A DNA stretch of 64,000 bases from Mikania micrantha (Eukaryota > Streptophyta > Magnoliopsida > Asterales > Asteraceae). Location of the stretch: contig CM018682.1 of the NCBI GenBank assembly GCA_009363875.1, forward strand, positions 53,637,372 to 53,701,371, read 5' to 3'. This document shows, piece by piece, positions 1-7,421 of this stretch; within the stretch, counting starts at the first letter, position 1, and every line of letters begins with the position of its first letter. The notes beneath the pieces are model-generated. The model had not been told where the DNA came from, ran no database searches, and saw only the letters and a list, made by a program, of their open reading frames with translations. The translations under genes and the position numbers were made by a program.

Positions 1-450
1 AGCAGAAACAGGAAGATGCTTTCCAGAAATTGAAACAAAAGTTATGTGATGCTCCAATCTTATCTCTCCCAGAAGGCTGCGATGGCTTTATAGTGTATTG
101 TGACGCTTCCCATCAAGGGCTCGGTTGTGTATTAATGCAACGAGACAAGGCTATTGCGTATGCATCAAGACAGTTAAAATTCATGAGAAGAACTACACTA
201 CTCATGACTTAGAACTGGGAGCAGTGGTATTCGCGTTGAAGATCTGGAGACATTACTTATATGGCACTAAGTGTACCAAATTTACTGATCACAAGAGTCT
301 ACACCATATCTTTGATCAGAAGCAACTCAACATGCGACAACGTCGTTGGGTTGAGCTTCTGAATGATTATGACTGTGTGATTAAGTACCATCCGGGTAAG
401 GCGAATGTTGTAGCTGATGCCTTGAGCCAGAAGGAACGGGTCAAACGCTC
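1..450 (+). pseudogene. RT/RNase H tail of gypsy element 1 pol
   Basis: End of reverse transcriptase and the RNase H domain, which degrades the RNA of the RNA:DNA hybrid during reverse transcription. Visible blocks are the RT-connection start KQEDAFQKLKQ, the RNase H motif YCDASHQGLGCVL, HDLELGAVVFALKIWRHY, and the tether ending in VADALS near 420. The reading frame changes between about 175 and 185: the first part lies in the frame beginning at 30, the second in the frame beginning at 125. This break inactivates it. The corresponding region of gypsy element 2 (minus strand, 20129-20500) is closely similar. Confidence 0.9.
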
Positions 451-1400
451 GCGAGTCAGTGCAATGGGAATAACTGTGCAGACAAGTTTACGTGACAAGA
501 TTATTCAGGCACAACAAGTGTCAGTTGAACGAGGAAATCTGAAGAAAGGACTCAACTGTGGAGCAGAAAGACAATTTGAAACAAAGCCTGATGGAGTAAT
601 TTACTACCAGGATCGCGTGTGGATTCCTGCGGTAGAGGAATTGAGGAAACTTATCTTTGATGAAGCTCACAAGACCAAGTATTCGGTGCATCCAAGCACC
701 GATAAAAGGTACCAAGACTTACGGGGATTTTATTGGTGGCCGGGAATGAAGAAATATATAACCGAGTACGTTGGTCGATGCCTTACGTGTGCGAAGGTAA
801 AAGCAGAACACCAGAAGCCGTCAGGTTTACTAGAACAGCCTGAAATTCCGCTCTCGAAGTGGGAACAAATAGCTATGGATTTCATTACCAAGCTACCCCG
901 CACTTCTAGTGGTCATGATACTATTTGGGTTATCATCGACCGATTAACCAAATCTGCTCACTTCTTGCCAACGTGTGAGACTTTCACGATGGATAAACTG
1001 GCGAGATTGTACATCAATGAGATAGTGGTACGTCACGGTGTGCCATTGTATATCATTTCAGATCGAGACAACAGATTCACATCAAGGTTCTGGCAATCAT
1101 TGCAGAAATCTCTAGGGATGCGCTTAAATTAGAGTACAACTTACCATCCACAAACGGACGGTCATAGCGAACGTACGATACAGACCCTAGAGGACATGTT
1201 GAGAACATGTGTTTTGGATTTCGGTGGAAATTGGGACTCTCATTTGCCACTGATTGAATTCTCCTGTAATAACAGTTACCATAGTAGCATCGGATGCGCA
1301 CCGTTCGAGGCACTTTTTGGTAGAAAATGTCGGTCACCTATTTGTTGGACCAAAGTTGGAGATATCGAATAACTGATCCAGAGCTTGTTCAGGAAACTAC
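451..1400 (+). pseudogene. Integrase core of gypsy element 1
   Basis: Ty3/gypsy integrase. The HHCC zinc-binding part is visible (SVHP near 690 and CLTC near 781-792), then the catalytic core with MDFITKLP (first Asp), ISDRDNRF (second Asp) and, after the break, SERTIQ (Glu). A TAG stop at about 1130 interrupts the core just before the Y-HPQTDG block. The second segment (1133-1370) reads through FGRKCRSPICW. Around 1365-1400 roughly 25 codons normally found between the WTKVGD-like block and SYADKRRKPLEF are missing, with a frame change. Confidence 0.88.
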
Positions 1401-1890
1401 CGATAAGAGCTATGCTGACAAACGGCGCAAGCCGTTAGAATTTCAAGTGGGAGACCGTGTCATATTAAAGGTATCCCCATGGAAGGGTGTAGTTTGTTTC
1501 GGACAGAAAGGCAAACTAGCACCAAGATACGTGGGGCCGTTCGAGATCATTGAACGTATTGGTCCTGTGGCGTATACGCTGAGATTGCCAGATAAACTCA
1601 GTGGTATGCATGACGTGTTTCACGTTTCGAATTTAAAGAAATGCCTTGCTGACGAATCACTTGTCATACCAATTGAGGAAATTCAAGTGGACGAACAACT
1701 ACATTTTATCGAAGAACCTTTAGAGATTATGGATAACGAAGTTAAACAACTAAAGAAGTCGTATTCCAATTGTCAAGGTTCGATGGAATACAAAGCGTGG
1801 GCCCGAGTTCACTTGGGAACGCAAAGATCACATGAAGTCCAAGTATCCCCATCTGTTTACAGAGGAAGCTATACCTGATAACGATTTTTA
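1401..1890 (+). pseudogene. Integrase C-terminus and chromodomain of gypsy element 1
   Basis: Begins at the SYADKRRKPLEFQVGDRV block, continues through GPFEIIERIGPVAYTL and the linker DVFHVSNLKKC, and ends in a chromodomain beginning near IEEPLEIMD (about 1707). Chromodomains of this group are thought to guide integration towards heterochromatin (family knowledge). The frame shifts near 1755: the remaining half, including a FTWER-like block and a YPHLF end, continues in a neighbouring frame to about 1878. The polypurine tract and LTR follow within 50 bases. Confidence 0.85.
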
Positions 1891-1913
1891 AATTTTGGGA
1901 CGAAATTTCTCTA

Positions 1914-1925
1914 ACAAGGGGAGAC
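1914..1925 (+). other. Polypurine tract of gypsy element 1
   Basis: ACAAGGGGAGAC directly before the TGTAGC start of the LTR. A purine-rich tract at this place primes plus-strand DNA synthesis. It is missing at the matching place in gypsy element 2 (near 5632). Confidence 0.85.
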
Positions 1926-2228
1926 TGTAGCATCAGTGCCGAAAACGTAACCGGAACAGTGATCTACACAGTAACATGAACAGTGACTCAGGTACACACT
2001 ATATGTGCTACATGTATATCATTATCATTCTATGTTTGACACGATACTATTATGCATTTATTTCAGAAACATGACGCAAAACAATGGTTTAACAGTTACG
2101 AATTTATCTGACAACATAGGACCATCACGTGATTGTTAGTTAGGACTTTATTATGTATAAACGTATGTGAGGTTGTACAGAACAAAATAACAATGGATAT
2201 CGTTACGTGAATGCTAAATTGACGGATT

Positions 2229-2256
2229 ATTCGTATAGGTGACGATCTGTACGAAT
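2229..2256 (+). promoter_or_regulatory. Inverted repeat H1 with GTGACGAT centre
   Basis: Left arm ATTCGTATAG (2229-2238), centre GTGACGAT (2239-2246), right arm CTGTACGAAT (2247-2256); the arms pair with one mismatch. The same structure occurs in nine other places in the window. The TGACG core is the known plant TGA/bZIP (as-1) recognition core, so a U3 enhancer is the simplest reading. Confidence 0.6.
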
Positions 2257-2330
2257 ATATCTGAAAGTTTAACATTCTGAATGATGTCTAATAATTAGAA
2301 AACCATATTGAAGACTGTAGTTATCGTCGT

Positions 2331-2358
2331 ATACGTACGGGTGACGATTCGAATGAAT
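2331..2358 (+). promoter_or_regulatory. Inverted repeat H2 with GTGACGAT centre
   Basis: Second copy, 102 bases after H1. Left arm ATACGTACGG, centre GTGACGAT (2341-2348), right arm TCGAATGAAT; pairing is weaker here. It is followed by ACGCGCGACG, matching the CGCGCG flank seen beside several other copies. Confidence 0.5.
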
Positions 2359-2787
2359 ACGCGCGACGACTGTACGATTCGATTTAAACAAGTAAATTTA
2401 ATATTTTCAGAATTTTAAAATAAACGGAAGATATTTAGTTAATCTACTAGGAATTACCACCTAATTTAATCTAATAAACTCTACTTTTAAAACCGTAACA
2501 TTTTGTTATGAGAACGGGCGAAAACCGACGCCTCTACGCGAAACCGAGCGAGACCGAACGCACCGGGTATTTTGAAAGCCTTTAATGAGGTATTAAATGC
2601 CATTTCCTTCCCCACCAACCAGCTCCACCACCACAAATTCGTCACCCTCTCTCTACTTTCTCTCTTTTAGAATCACAAACCCTAGATCTCTCTATACTCA
2701 ACCAAATCGAGCCATTTTGGTGTCAAAACGACCACAACAACACGTAGATCTTGAAAGTACAATCGATCGGAGCCAAGAACCATCTAA

Positions 2788-2800
2788 ATCGAGGTAAAAA
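2788..2800 (+). promoter_or_regulatory. Candidate splice donor in the family-A LTR
   Basis: ATCGAG/GTAAAAATG, with the intron starting at 2794. Matching donors occur at the same relative place in other family-A LTRs: 59347 plus, 41017 minus and 44496 minus. Paired with the acceptor-like site at 4865 it would remove 2072 bases. RNA evidence is not available here. Confidence 0.4.
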
Positions 2801-2994
2801 TGAGTTTAAAATCTCGGTTTTAGGGTTTTCAAGCCCTCTTGTTCGAACCTCACTTGAAATCGGCTCTAGACCGCTGAAATCATAAGGAAAATGCACGAAA
2901 ACCCTTTAGGATGTTGTAGGAACTTGTGTGGCTTCATGGTAACGGCATAAGGCTCGAAAATGAGAGCTGCACCTGATGTGGTTTGAGAGACTGA

Positions 2995-3260
2995 ATGAAG
3001 CCCACTCACAGGCCGGCCGAATGGCCAGGGCCGACAGGATCCTTTGCACGGTCATATATTCGGTCGGGTACTCCTCATCCACATGAACCACATTCGGTCG
3101 GGTGCCCTCCTTCGCATGATCAATCTCATTCGGCCATGGTTCTTTGCATGCCCACTTGCAACCAACCGAAACATGTCAGTCGCATGAACCATCATTCGGT
3201 CGGCCTTCTCCCGTTTGCACACAGCCACCTTCGGTCCTTATGGTTCATTCGCATGGTCGA
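2995..3260 (+). repeat. Cluster of TTCGGTCGG / CATTCGG words
   Basis: Irregularly spaced copies of ATTCGGTCGGG, CATTCGGCC, CATTCGGTCGG and GCCGAATGGCC, mixed with GCATG words, just downstream of the donor-like site. The two ORFs spanning it (2906-3091 minus and 2995-3288 plus) look like by-products of the repeats. Confidence 0.65.
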
Positions 3261-3754
3261 CCCTATTTGGCTGGTTATATTGATTTAGGTACATGATTTC
3301 ATGAAAGGGTAATACACTTAGAATAGTTAGAGAAACATAGAAACACACTAGTAACGTAGGACACACAGTCGCACACCGAGACCAAAACCCTAGATACGTC
3401 TATTATAAATACTTATAGTATTCGAATTCTTTTAAAACAACTCAGGTAATGAAGATACTTAATCTACAAGTAACGAGCACGCATTTTGTTGTGAATCATT
3501 ACATAGCAACACATGTGAGTTCATTGCCCCTTTTCTAAACATTTTTGTTTTACAAACGGGGGGCTGAGAAGCATGCGTAAATTATTTTCTTGAAATATAT
3601 TTTACGTAAATGCTTTTACTTAATGTATGTTTTATTTGCCTAATTGTATCCTAGACTCCTGTCTAGGTAAACTATTTATAGATTTATTAAGTGCATTAAT
3701 TACTCTTTATGAGTAAGACAACGATTCTATAAAAAATAAATCTTCTTCAAAGAT

Positions 3755-3935
3755 CTAATTCAAAGAATCTAAATTAAGTGTTGTATTTAAGAAAACTAAG
3801 GATCAAATTCTAAGGATAAATTCAAAAAACCTAAACTAAGTATCGTGTCTAAGAAAACTAAAGATCAAAGATCAAAATCAAAGAATCTAAACTCAGTGTT
3901 GTATTCAAGGAAGTCTGAGGATCAGAATCAAAGAA
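3755..3935 (+). repeat. Degenerate tandem repeat, unit about 65-75 bp, three copies
   Basis: Repeated pattern CAAAGAATCTAAA ... AGTGTTGTAT ... AAGAAAACTAA ... GATCAAA, three times, AT-rich. Comparable A/T-rich tandem stretches lie in the sister LTRs (39400-39560 and 42600-42830), so this is a recurring LTR compartment. Confidence 0.6.
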
Positions 3936-4019
3936 ATCATATCCGTGAATCAAGAATTAACGAATTCAACAACGAACAATTCAAGGTAGATGTCAGTTGT
4001 ATGCCGATCAAGACCACGT

Positions 4020-4255
4020 GTTAACACACGAAAAGTCCTGACATAAATAGTAGACTTTTATAGTCAAGCTATATGGGCATAAATCAATAATCAAACCAAT
4101 TCAAGCGAACAGAGGTGATCATAAATCAAAGGATATCCCAAAGTCCCGACATGTACAGTAGACCTCAAGGTCTAGCTGATATGGGCACATCATGAAAGTC
4201 CCGACACATACAGGTAGACTCATTTAGGTCAAGCCTGATATGGGCCACGTGTGAG
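4020..4255 (+). repeat. Three copies of an AAGTCC(T/C)GACA repeat
   Basis: AAGTCCTGACAT, AAGTCCCGACATGTACAGTAGACC and AAGTCCCGACACATACAGGTAGAC, each followed by a GTCAAGC/GTCTAGC and TATGGGC segment. Inside the LTR; no coding sense. Confidence 0.6.
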
Positions 4256-4448
4256 ACGATACAAGCTAGACACCACCAACAACTAAGACTAATTGATTGA
4301 GTCAAATAAGGCCCAATCATCATGTCTTAGTTGTAATAAATGTTTATTTATTTATTTAATTAAGCATTTAATATCATTTTTCTACAAATGCCATGGTTGA
4401 TCATGAATGCATGATGAACTCAAGAAATTGAACTCAAATTCAAATATG

Positions 4449-4780
4449 ACGATGGTGTGGAATGAAACGCTTAATTATCATTAACGACAATATGTTATAA
4501 GCATACTTGATTGGATAGCATTGGTGGTTGTTGATGAGGCTAAGGTTGTCATTTCGGGTGATCAAGGTATAAAAATGTTCATGTTATTCGAACGTTGTGA
4601 ATCAAAGGTATGGGATGAAACGCTTAGTTATCACCAGGAACAATATATCATGTGGTTTAGTATGTGGTGGGACGGTGGCTGGGCTGGCGGTAATCTTGAC
4701 CCTACATATGCCCTATATATAAGCATACTGAACTGGGTGGTATAGGTGGTTAATGGTGAGGTTAAGGTTGTCCTTCGAAC
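4449..4780 (+). repeat. Imperfect direct duplication ending in a TATATATAAGC block
   Basis: GGAATGAAACGCTTAATTATCA (4460 region) recurs as GGGATGAAACGCTTAGTTATCA (4613 region). The words AAGCATACTTGATTGG and AAGCATACTGAACTGGG, each followed by GTGAGG/GATGAGG and CTAAGG/TTAAGGTTGTC, also recur, at about a 165-bp period. The second unit holds GCCCTATATATAAGC (4709-4723). A similar duplication is present in the LTR at 42060-42400. Confidence 0.6.
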
Positions 4781-4839
4781 ATGTTAATTCAAATTCATTT
4801 TTAAGACAAAACTATATGAACTCACCAACCATGTGTTGA

Positions 4840-4880
4840 CTTGATCTTTTTGCATGACTTCTCAGGTGACGAACAGGTCT
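4840..4880 (+). promoter_or_regulatory. Conserved CTCAG/GTGACGAACAG block (candidate splice acceptor)
   Basis: TTGACTTGATCTTTTTGC leads to CTTCTCAG/GTGACGAACAG with the boundary at 4865/4866. A possible branch point (TTGAC/CTTGAT) and a U-rich run lie upstream. The same block, preceded by GAACTCACCAAC, occurs at 62369 (plus) and, on the minus strand, at 23585 and 41973. A related block with CTCAG/GTAA occurs in the family-B LTRs. Confidence 0.45.
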
Positions 4881-5220
4881 GAGTTAGAAGTCTATGCTTT
4901 CGGACTAGGATGCCAGATAGAGGACCTAGTATTTTGGACTTGCATATTGTTGAACATCATTACACAGATTATTTTGTATATCTTGTGTAGATACAAGATA
5001 GAAGAATTTTGATGTTGATAGTAGATTTACATTGTTAAATTATGAACAAAACTGATGTAATTTAACTTTGTAATTGTATTTTATTTAGCATTTTCTCTTT
5101 ATATATCATGTGCAATGTAAACAATCTGATCATCACGATTATCATTCTCGATATCGCGCCCCGAAAACATTCCGCCCGACGGGACACACGATCCGGCCCG
5201 CCGGCTCGGGGTGTGACAGA

Positions 5221-5236
5221 TTCGTATCAGAGCCAT
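5221..5236 (+). other. Primer-binding site following the element 1 LTR
   Basis: TTCGTATCAGAGCC two bases after the LTR end at 5218. This resembles TGGTATCAGAGC, the complement of the initiator methionine tRNA 3' end used by most plant LTR elements. Its presence after what looks like a 3' LTR is unexpected. Confidence 0.8.
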
Positions 5237-5405
5237 GGTTATAGAGAAATATAGGTCATTTATTTAAACGGTTTGGCCTAGACTATAACTTAGGGACCTT
5301 TCATGTAGAGAACACAGTACTTAGGAATTTACATGCATTGTGTCTTCTGTATTCGATCATTGCACTAACCGATATTCTATTGGTTGTGATAATTGCACTA
5401 ACCGA
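5237..5405 (+). other. Orphan leader fragment of a gypsy element
   Basis: Matches, in reverse complement, the leader of gypsy element 2 at about 23060-23215 (shared words TTTAAACGGTTTGG, TAGACTATAAC, GACACAGT/GAACACAGT, TGCACTAACCGATATTCT). Near its end TTGCACTAACCGATATTCT is repeated 36 bases later, directly at the junction with the inverted element 2 LTR. Confidence 0.75.
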
Positions 5406-5632
5406 TATTCTCACATACGTTTATACAAAATAAATCCTAACAAAAATTTACATAATAGTTCTGTGTTGTCAAATCTGACTGTTAAACCATGAATTCGGGA
5501 TATGATTCTGAAATATATCTGTAATAGTTTCGTGTTAAACATCAAATGATAATAATACACATGTAATATACATTGTTCGTACCTGATCTGCTGTACACGT
5601 CGCTGTTCCGGATACGGTTCCGACACTGATGT
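5406..5632 (-). repeat. Truncated 3' LTR of gypsy element 2
   Basis: Matches the 5' LTR of the same element at about 41650-41870 (shared CATACGTTTATACAAAATAA, CATCAAATGATAATAATAC, CACATGTAATATACAT). Only the first 227 bases of the LTR remain; it breaks off near 5408 against the orphan leader. The few bases of the LTR start, together with the expected polypurine tract, are missing at 5632. Confidence 0.8.
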
Positions 5633-6278
5633 AAATTTCGTCCCCAAATTTAAGAATTGTTATCAGGTACGACTTCCTCTTCAAAGAAGTGGGGGGTACT
5701 TGGACTTCATGTGATCCTCGCGGTCCCAAGTAAACTCAGGTCCGTGCTTTGAATTCTATCGAACCTTTACAATCGAAATACGGCTTCGCTTTAGTTGTTT
5801 AACTTCGCGATCCATAATTTCTAAAGGTTCCTTGATAAAATGTAGTTGCTCATCCACTTGAATTTATTCAACCGGTATGAGAAGTGATTCGTCCGCAAGG
5901 CATTTCTTCAGGTTTGAGATGTGAAACACGTCATGTACACCGCTGAGTTCGTCGGGTATTCTCAGCTTATACGCAACAGGACCTATTCGTTGAATGATCT
6001 CGAGCGGTCAAACGTTCGCTTAGATTTCCCATTTGTGGATGGTAAGCTGTACTCAAGTTTAAGTGTGTCCCTAGGGATTTCTGCAAAGACTGCCAAAATC
6101 TTGACGTGAATATGCTCTCTGGATCTGATATGATAGACAATTGTACATCGTGATGCACACTATCTTATTGATGTACAATCTTGCTAGTTTATCCATCGTG
6201 AAGGTTTCACGCATCGGCAAGAAATGAGCAGATTTTGTTAAACGATCGATGATGACCCAAATGGTATCATGACCGCTG
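5633..6278 (-). pseudogene. Integrase C-terminal half and chromodomain of gypsy element 2
   Basis: Read on the minus strand from 6278 down to 5633: the integrase block beginning GHDTIWVIIDRLTKSAHFLP-like, the segment ISDPESIFTSRFWQSLQKSLG with the YHPQ motif (5967-6158), GPVAY-LRIPDELSGVHDVFHISNLKKC and the chromodomain EEPLEIMD with a WERED-like end near 5700. Frames change repeatedly and part of the integrase between the YHPQ block and the GPVAY block is missing. Continuous with 19554-19860 before copia A inserted. Confidence 0.82.
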
Positions 6279-6882
6279 TGTAGAGCCCAAATTGAAGAAA
6301 AAGACTAACAAAGCCAACCGAAGAAGATTTTGTTTAGATTTCGTGTACTTAGGATTTCGTTTACATTTGTATTTCATGTACTCAAACATTTTCGTGTATA
6401 GTAGGTTCGAGTACACCTAGAAGTAGTATAAATAGACGTATTTTGTACTATTCTAGGGTTGGATTCCCGAGGAATGCTCTCTAGATGTATTGAGGCATTA
6501 CTTCGTGTACTTCACTAAAATATATCAAAGTTTTGAACTTTCTTCTTGTTCTTGTGTTTCTATTTCGGATTCCGCATGTTATAGATACATCTGATGTAGA
6601 TTGGAGGCTTAAAGCTCAGTTTGTGTACTTAGTATTTCGTTTACATTTGTATTTCGTGTACTCAAACATTTTCGCGTATAGTAGGTTCGAGTACACGTAG
6701 AAGTAGTATAAATAGACGTATTTTGTACTATTCTAGGGTTGGATTCCCGAGGAATGCTCTCTAGACGTATTGAGGCATTACTTCGTGTACTTCACTAAAA
6801 TATATCAAAGTTTTGAACTTTCTTCTTGTTCTTGTAGATTGGAGGCTTAAAGCTCAGTTTTTGATCTGTTTTGGGACCAACA
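6279..6882 (+). repeat. 5' LTR of copia A (604 bp, internally duplicated)
   Basis: TGTAGAGCCCAAATTG to GACCAACA, then the primer-binding site. The segment from GTGTACTTAG at 6343 is repeated from 6623 (period 280). Each copy has an AGTATAAATAG TATA box (about 6425 and 6705). The second copy lacks about 42 bases (TGTTTCTATTTCGGATTCC and following) present in the first copy and in the 3' LTR. Confidence 0.88.
6343..6834 (+). repeat. Tandem duplication within the copia A 5' LTR
   Basis: Unit 1 is 6343-6622, unit 2 starts 6623. Both contain TATTTCGTGTACTC-type words, the TATA box AGTATAAATAG, and CTATTCTAGGGTTGG. They differ by only a handful of bases plus one deletion in unit 2, so the duplication is recent relative to the insertion. 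Confidence 0.85.
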
Positions 6883-6884
6883 AG

Positions 6885-6896
6885 TGGTATCAGAGA
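6885..6896 (+). other. Primer-binding site of copia A
   Basis: TGGTATCAGAGA two bases after the LTR end: complement of the initiator methionine tRNA 3' end. Confidence 0.88.
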
Positions 6897-6914
6897 CTTA
6901 GTGCTCTTTTTTAT

Positions 6915-6930
6915 ATCAAGGTACAAACTT
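6915..6930 (+). promoter_or_regulatory. Candidate splice donor in the copia A leader
   Basis: ATATCAAG/GTACAAACTT with the intron starting at 6921, about 25 bases after the primer-binding site. Copia B has GTCAAG/GTAACAACTT at the same distance. A second possible donor, CAAG/GTAAAG, lies at 7168. Confidence 0.5.
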
Positions 6931-7421
6931 TTCAGTGCAAGTTTATTGCTTTCTTGTTCTACTATATCCCTTCTAGCTGCTATTCAAATTCGGTAATCTG
7001 AATCTTGAGAAATATTTCTCCAGAAAATTTTCAAGTATTTTCGAGTTCAAATTTCGAAAACAACTTCTTCGAGTACAGTAGAGTTAGGATACAATTGGAG
7101 TTCTACGAATGGTTGATGATTTCAATTATTTGGGGATTTTCGACTACACTTGGGCTTCAAATACAAGGTAAAGTTTCGAAAACAGGACTCAATTTCGACT
7201 ACATTTAAGACCTTCGAATACTCAAGTTCTTCGAATACAAGGGGTTTCGGGTACTATGTTAAGTTTGAGTATTTCTATTGTTCGAATATATTAAAGTTTG
7301 AACACCTTGGACTTCGAATATATCTTGATCTTTCGGGTAGTAGCGGTGTTTCGAGTAGTGACTGGTACTTAGCATTGTTGGGAAGTTCGTGAACTATACT
7401 TAGAAAATTTTCTGATTAATC
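6921..7421 (+). repeat. Copia A leader rich in TTCGAGTAC-type words
   Basis: No gene. About 11 copies of TTCGA(G/A)TA(C/T) and variants (TTCGGGTACT, TTCGACTACA, TTCGAATATA) in 400 bases, for example near 7065, 7140, 7196, 7216, 7230, 7250, 7284, 7315 and 7350. The small ORFs here (6813-7392) look incidental. Confidence 0.65.

Larger units (their letters stand above)
1926..5218 (+). repeat. Family-A LTR of gypsy element 1 (3293 bp)
   Basis: Starts TGTAGCATCAGTG after a polypurine tract and ends in a GC-rich stretch and GTGTGACA before a primer-binding site, giving TG...CA termini. It contains the twin GTGACGAT inverted repeats (2229-2358), a CT-rich stretch (2640-2680), a GAG/GTAAAAATG donor-like site (2794), a cluster of TTCGGTCGG words (2995-3260), tandem repeats (3755-3935, 4020-4255, 4449-4780), a TATA-like block (4714) and a CTCAG/GTGACG acceptor-like block (4865). 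Small ORFs inside it (for example 2597-2797 and 4521-4745) resemble nothing I know. Related to the LTRs at 23230-41872, 41878-45264, 58341-62735 and 63050 onward. Confidence 0.9.
1..5405 (+). mobile_element. Gypsy element 1 (Tekay/Del-like chromovirus), 5' part outside the window
   Basis: Plus-strand Ty3/gypsy remnant that begins inside the RT-RNase H junction and continues through integrase and a chromodomain to a polypurine tract and a 3.3-kb LTR. The order RNase H, integrase, chromodomain is that of plant chromoviruses, and the very long LTR fits the Tekay/Del group (family knowledge). Oddly, the LTR is followed by a primer-binding site and about 170 bases of leader. A plain 3' LTR should not be followed by these, so the LTR may be shared with a second, lost copy. 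The element stops at an inverted junction with gypsy element 2 near 5405. Confidence 0.88.

Noticed and set aside
3001..3288. ORFs on both strands near 2906-3288 that look like small proteins
   Set aside because: They follow the repeated CATTCGG/GCATG words inside the LTR and share no block with any protein family I know.
1926..5405. Self-integration of the element as the cause of the inverted join
   Set aside because: Self-integration would join at an LTR end (TG or CA), but the join at 5405 lies inside the leader on one side and inside an LTR on the other.
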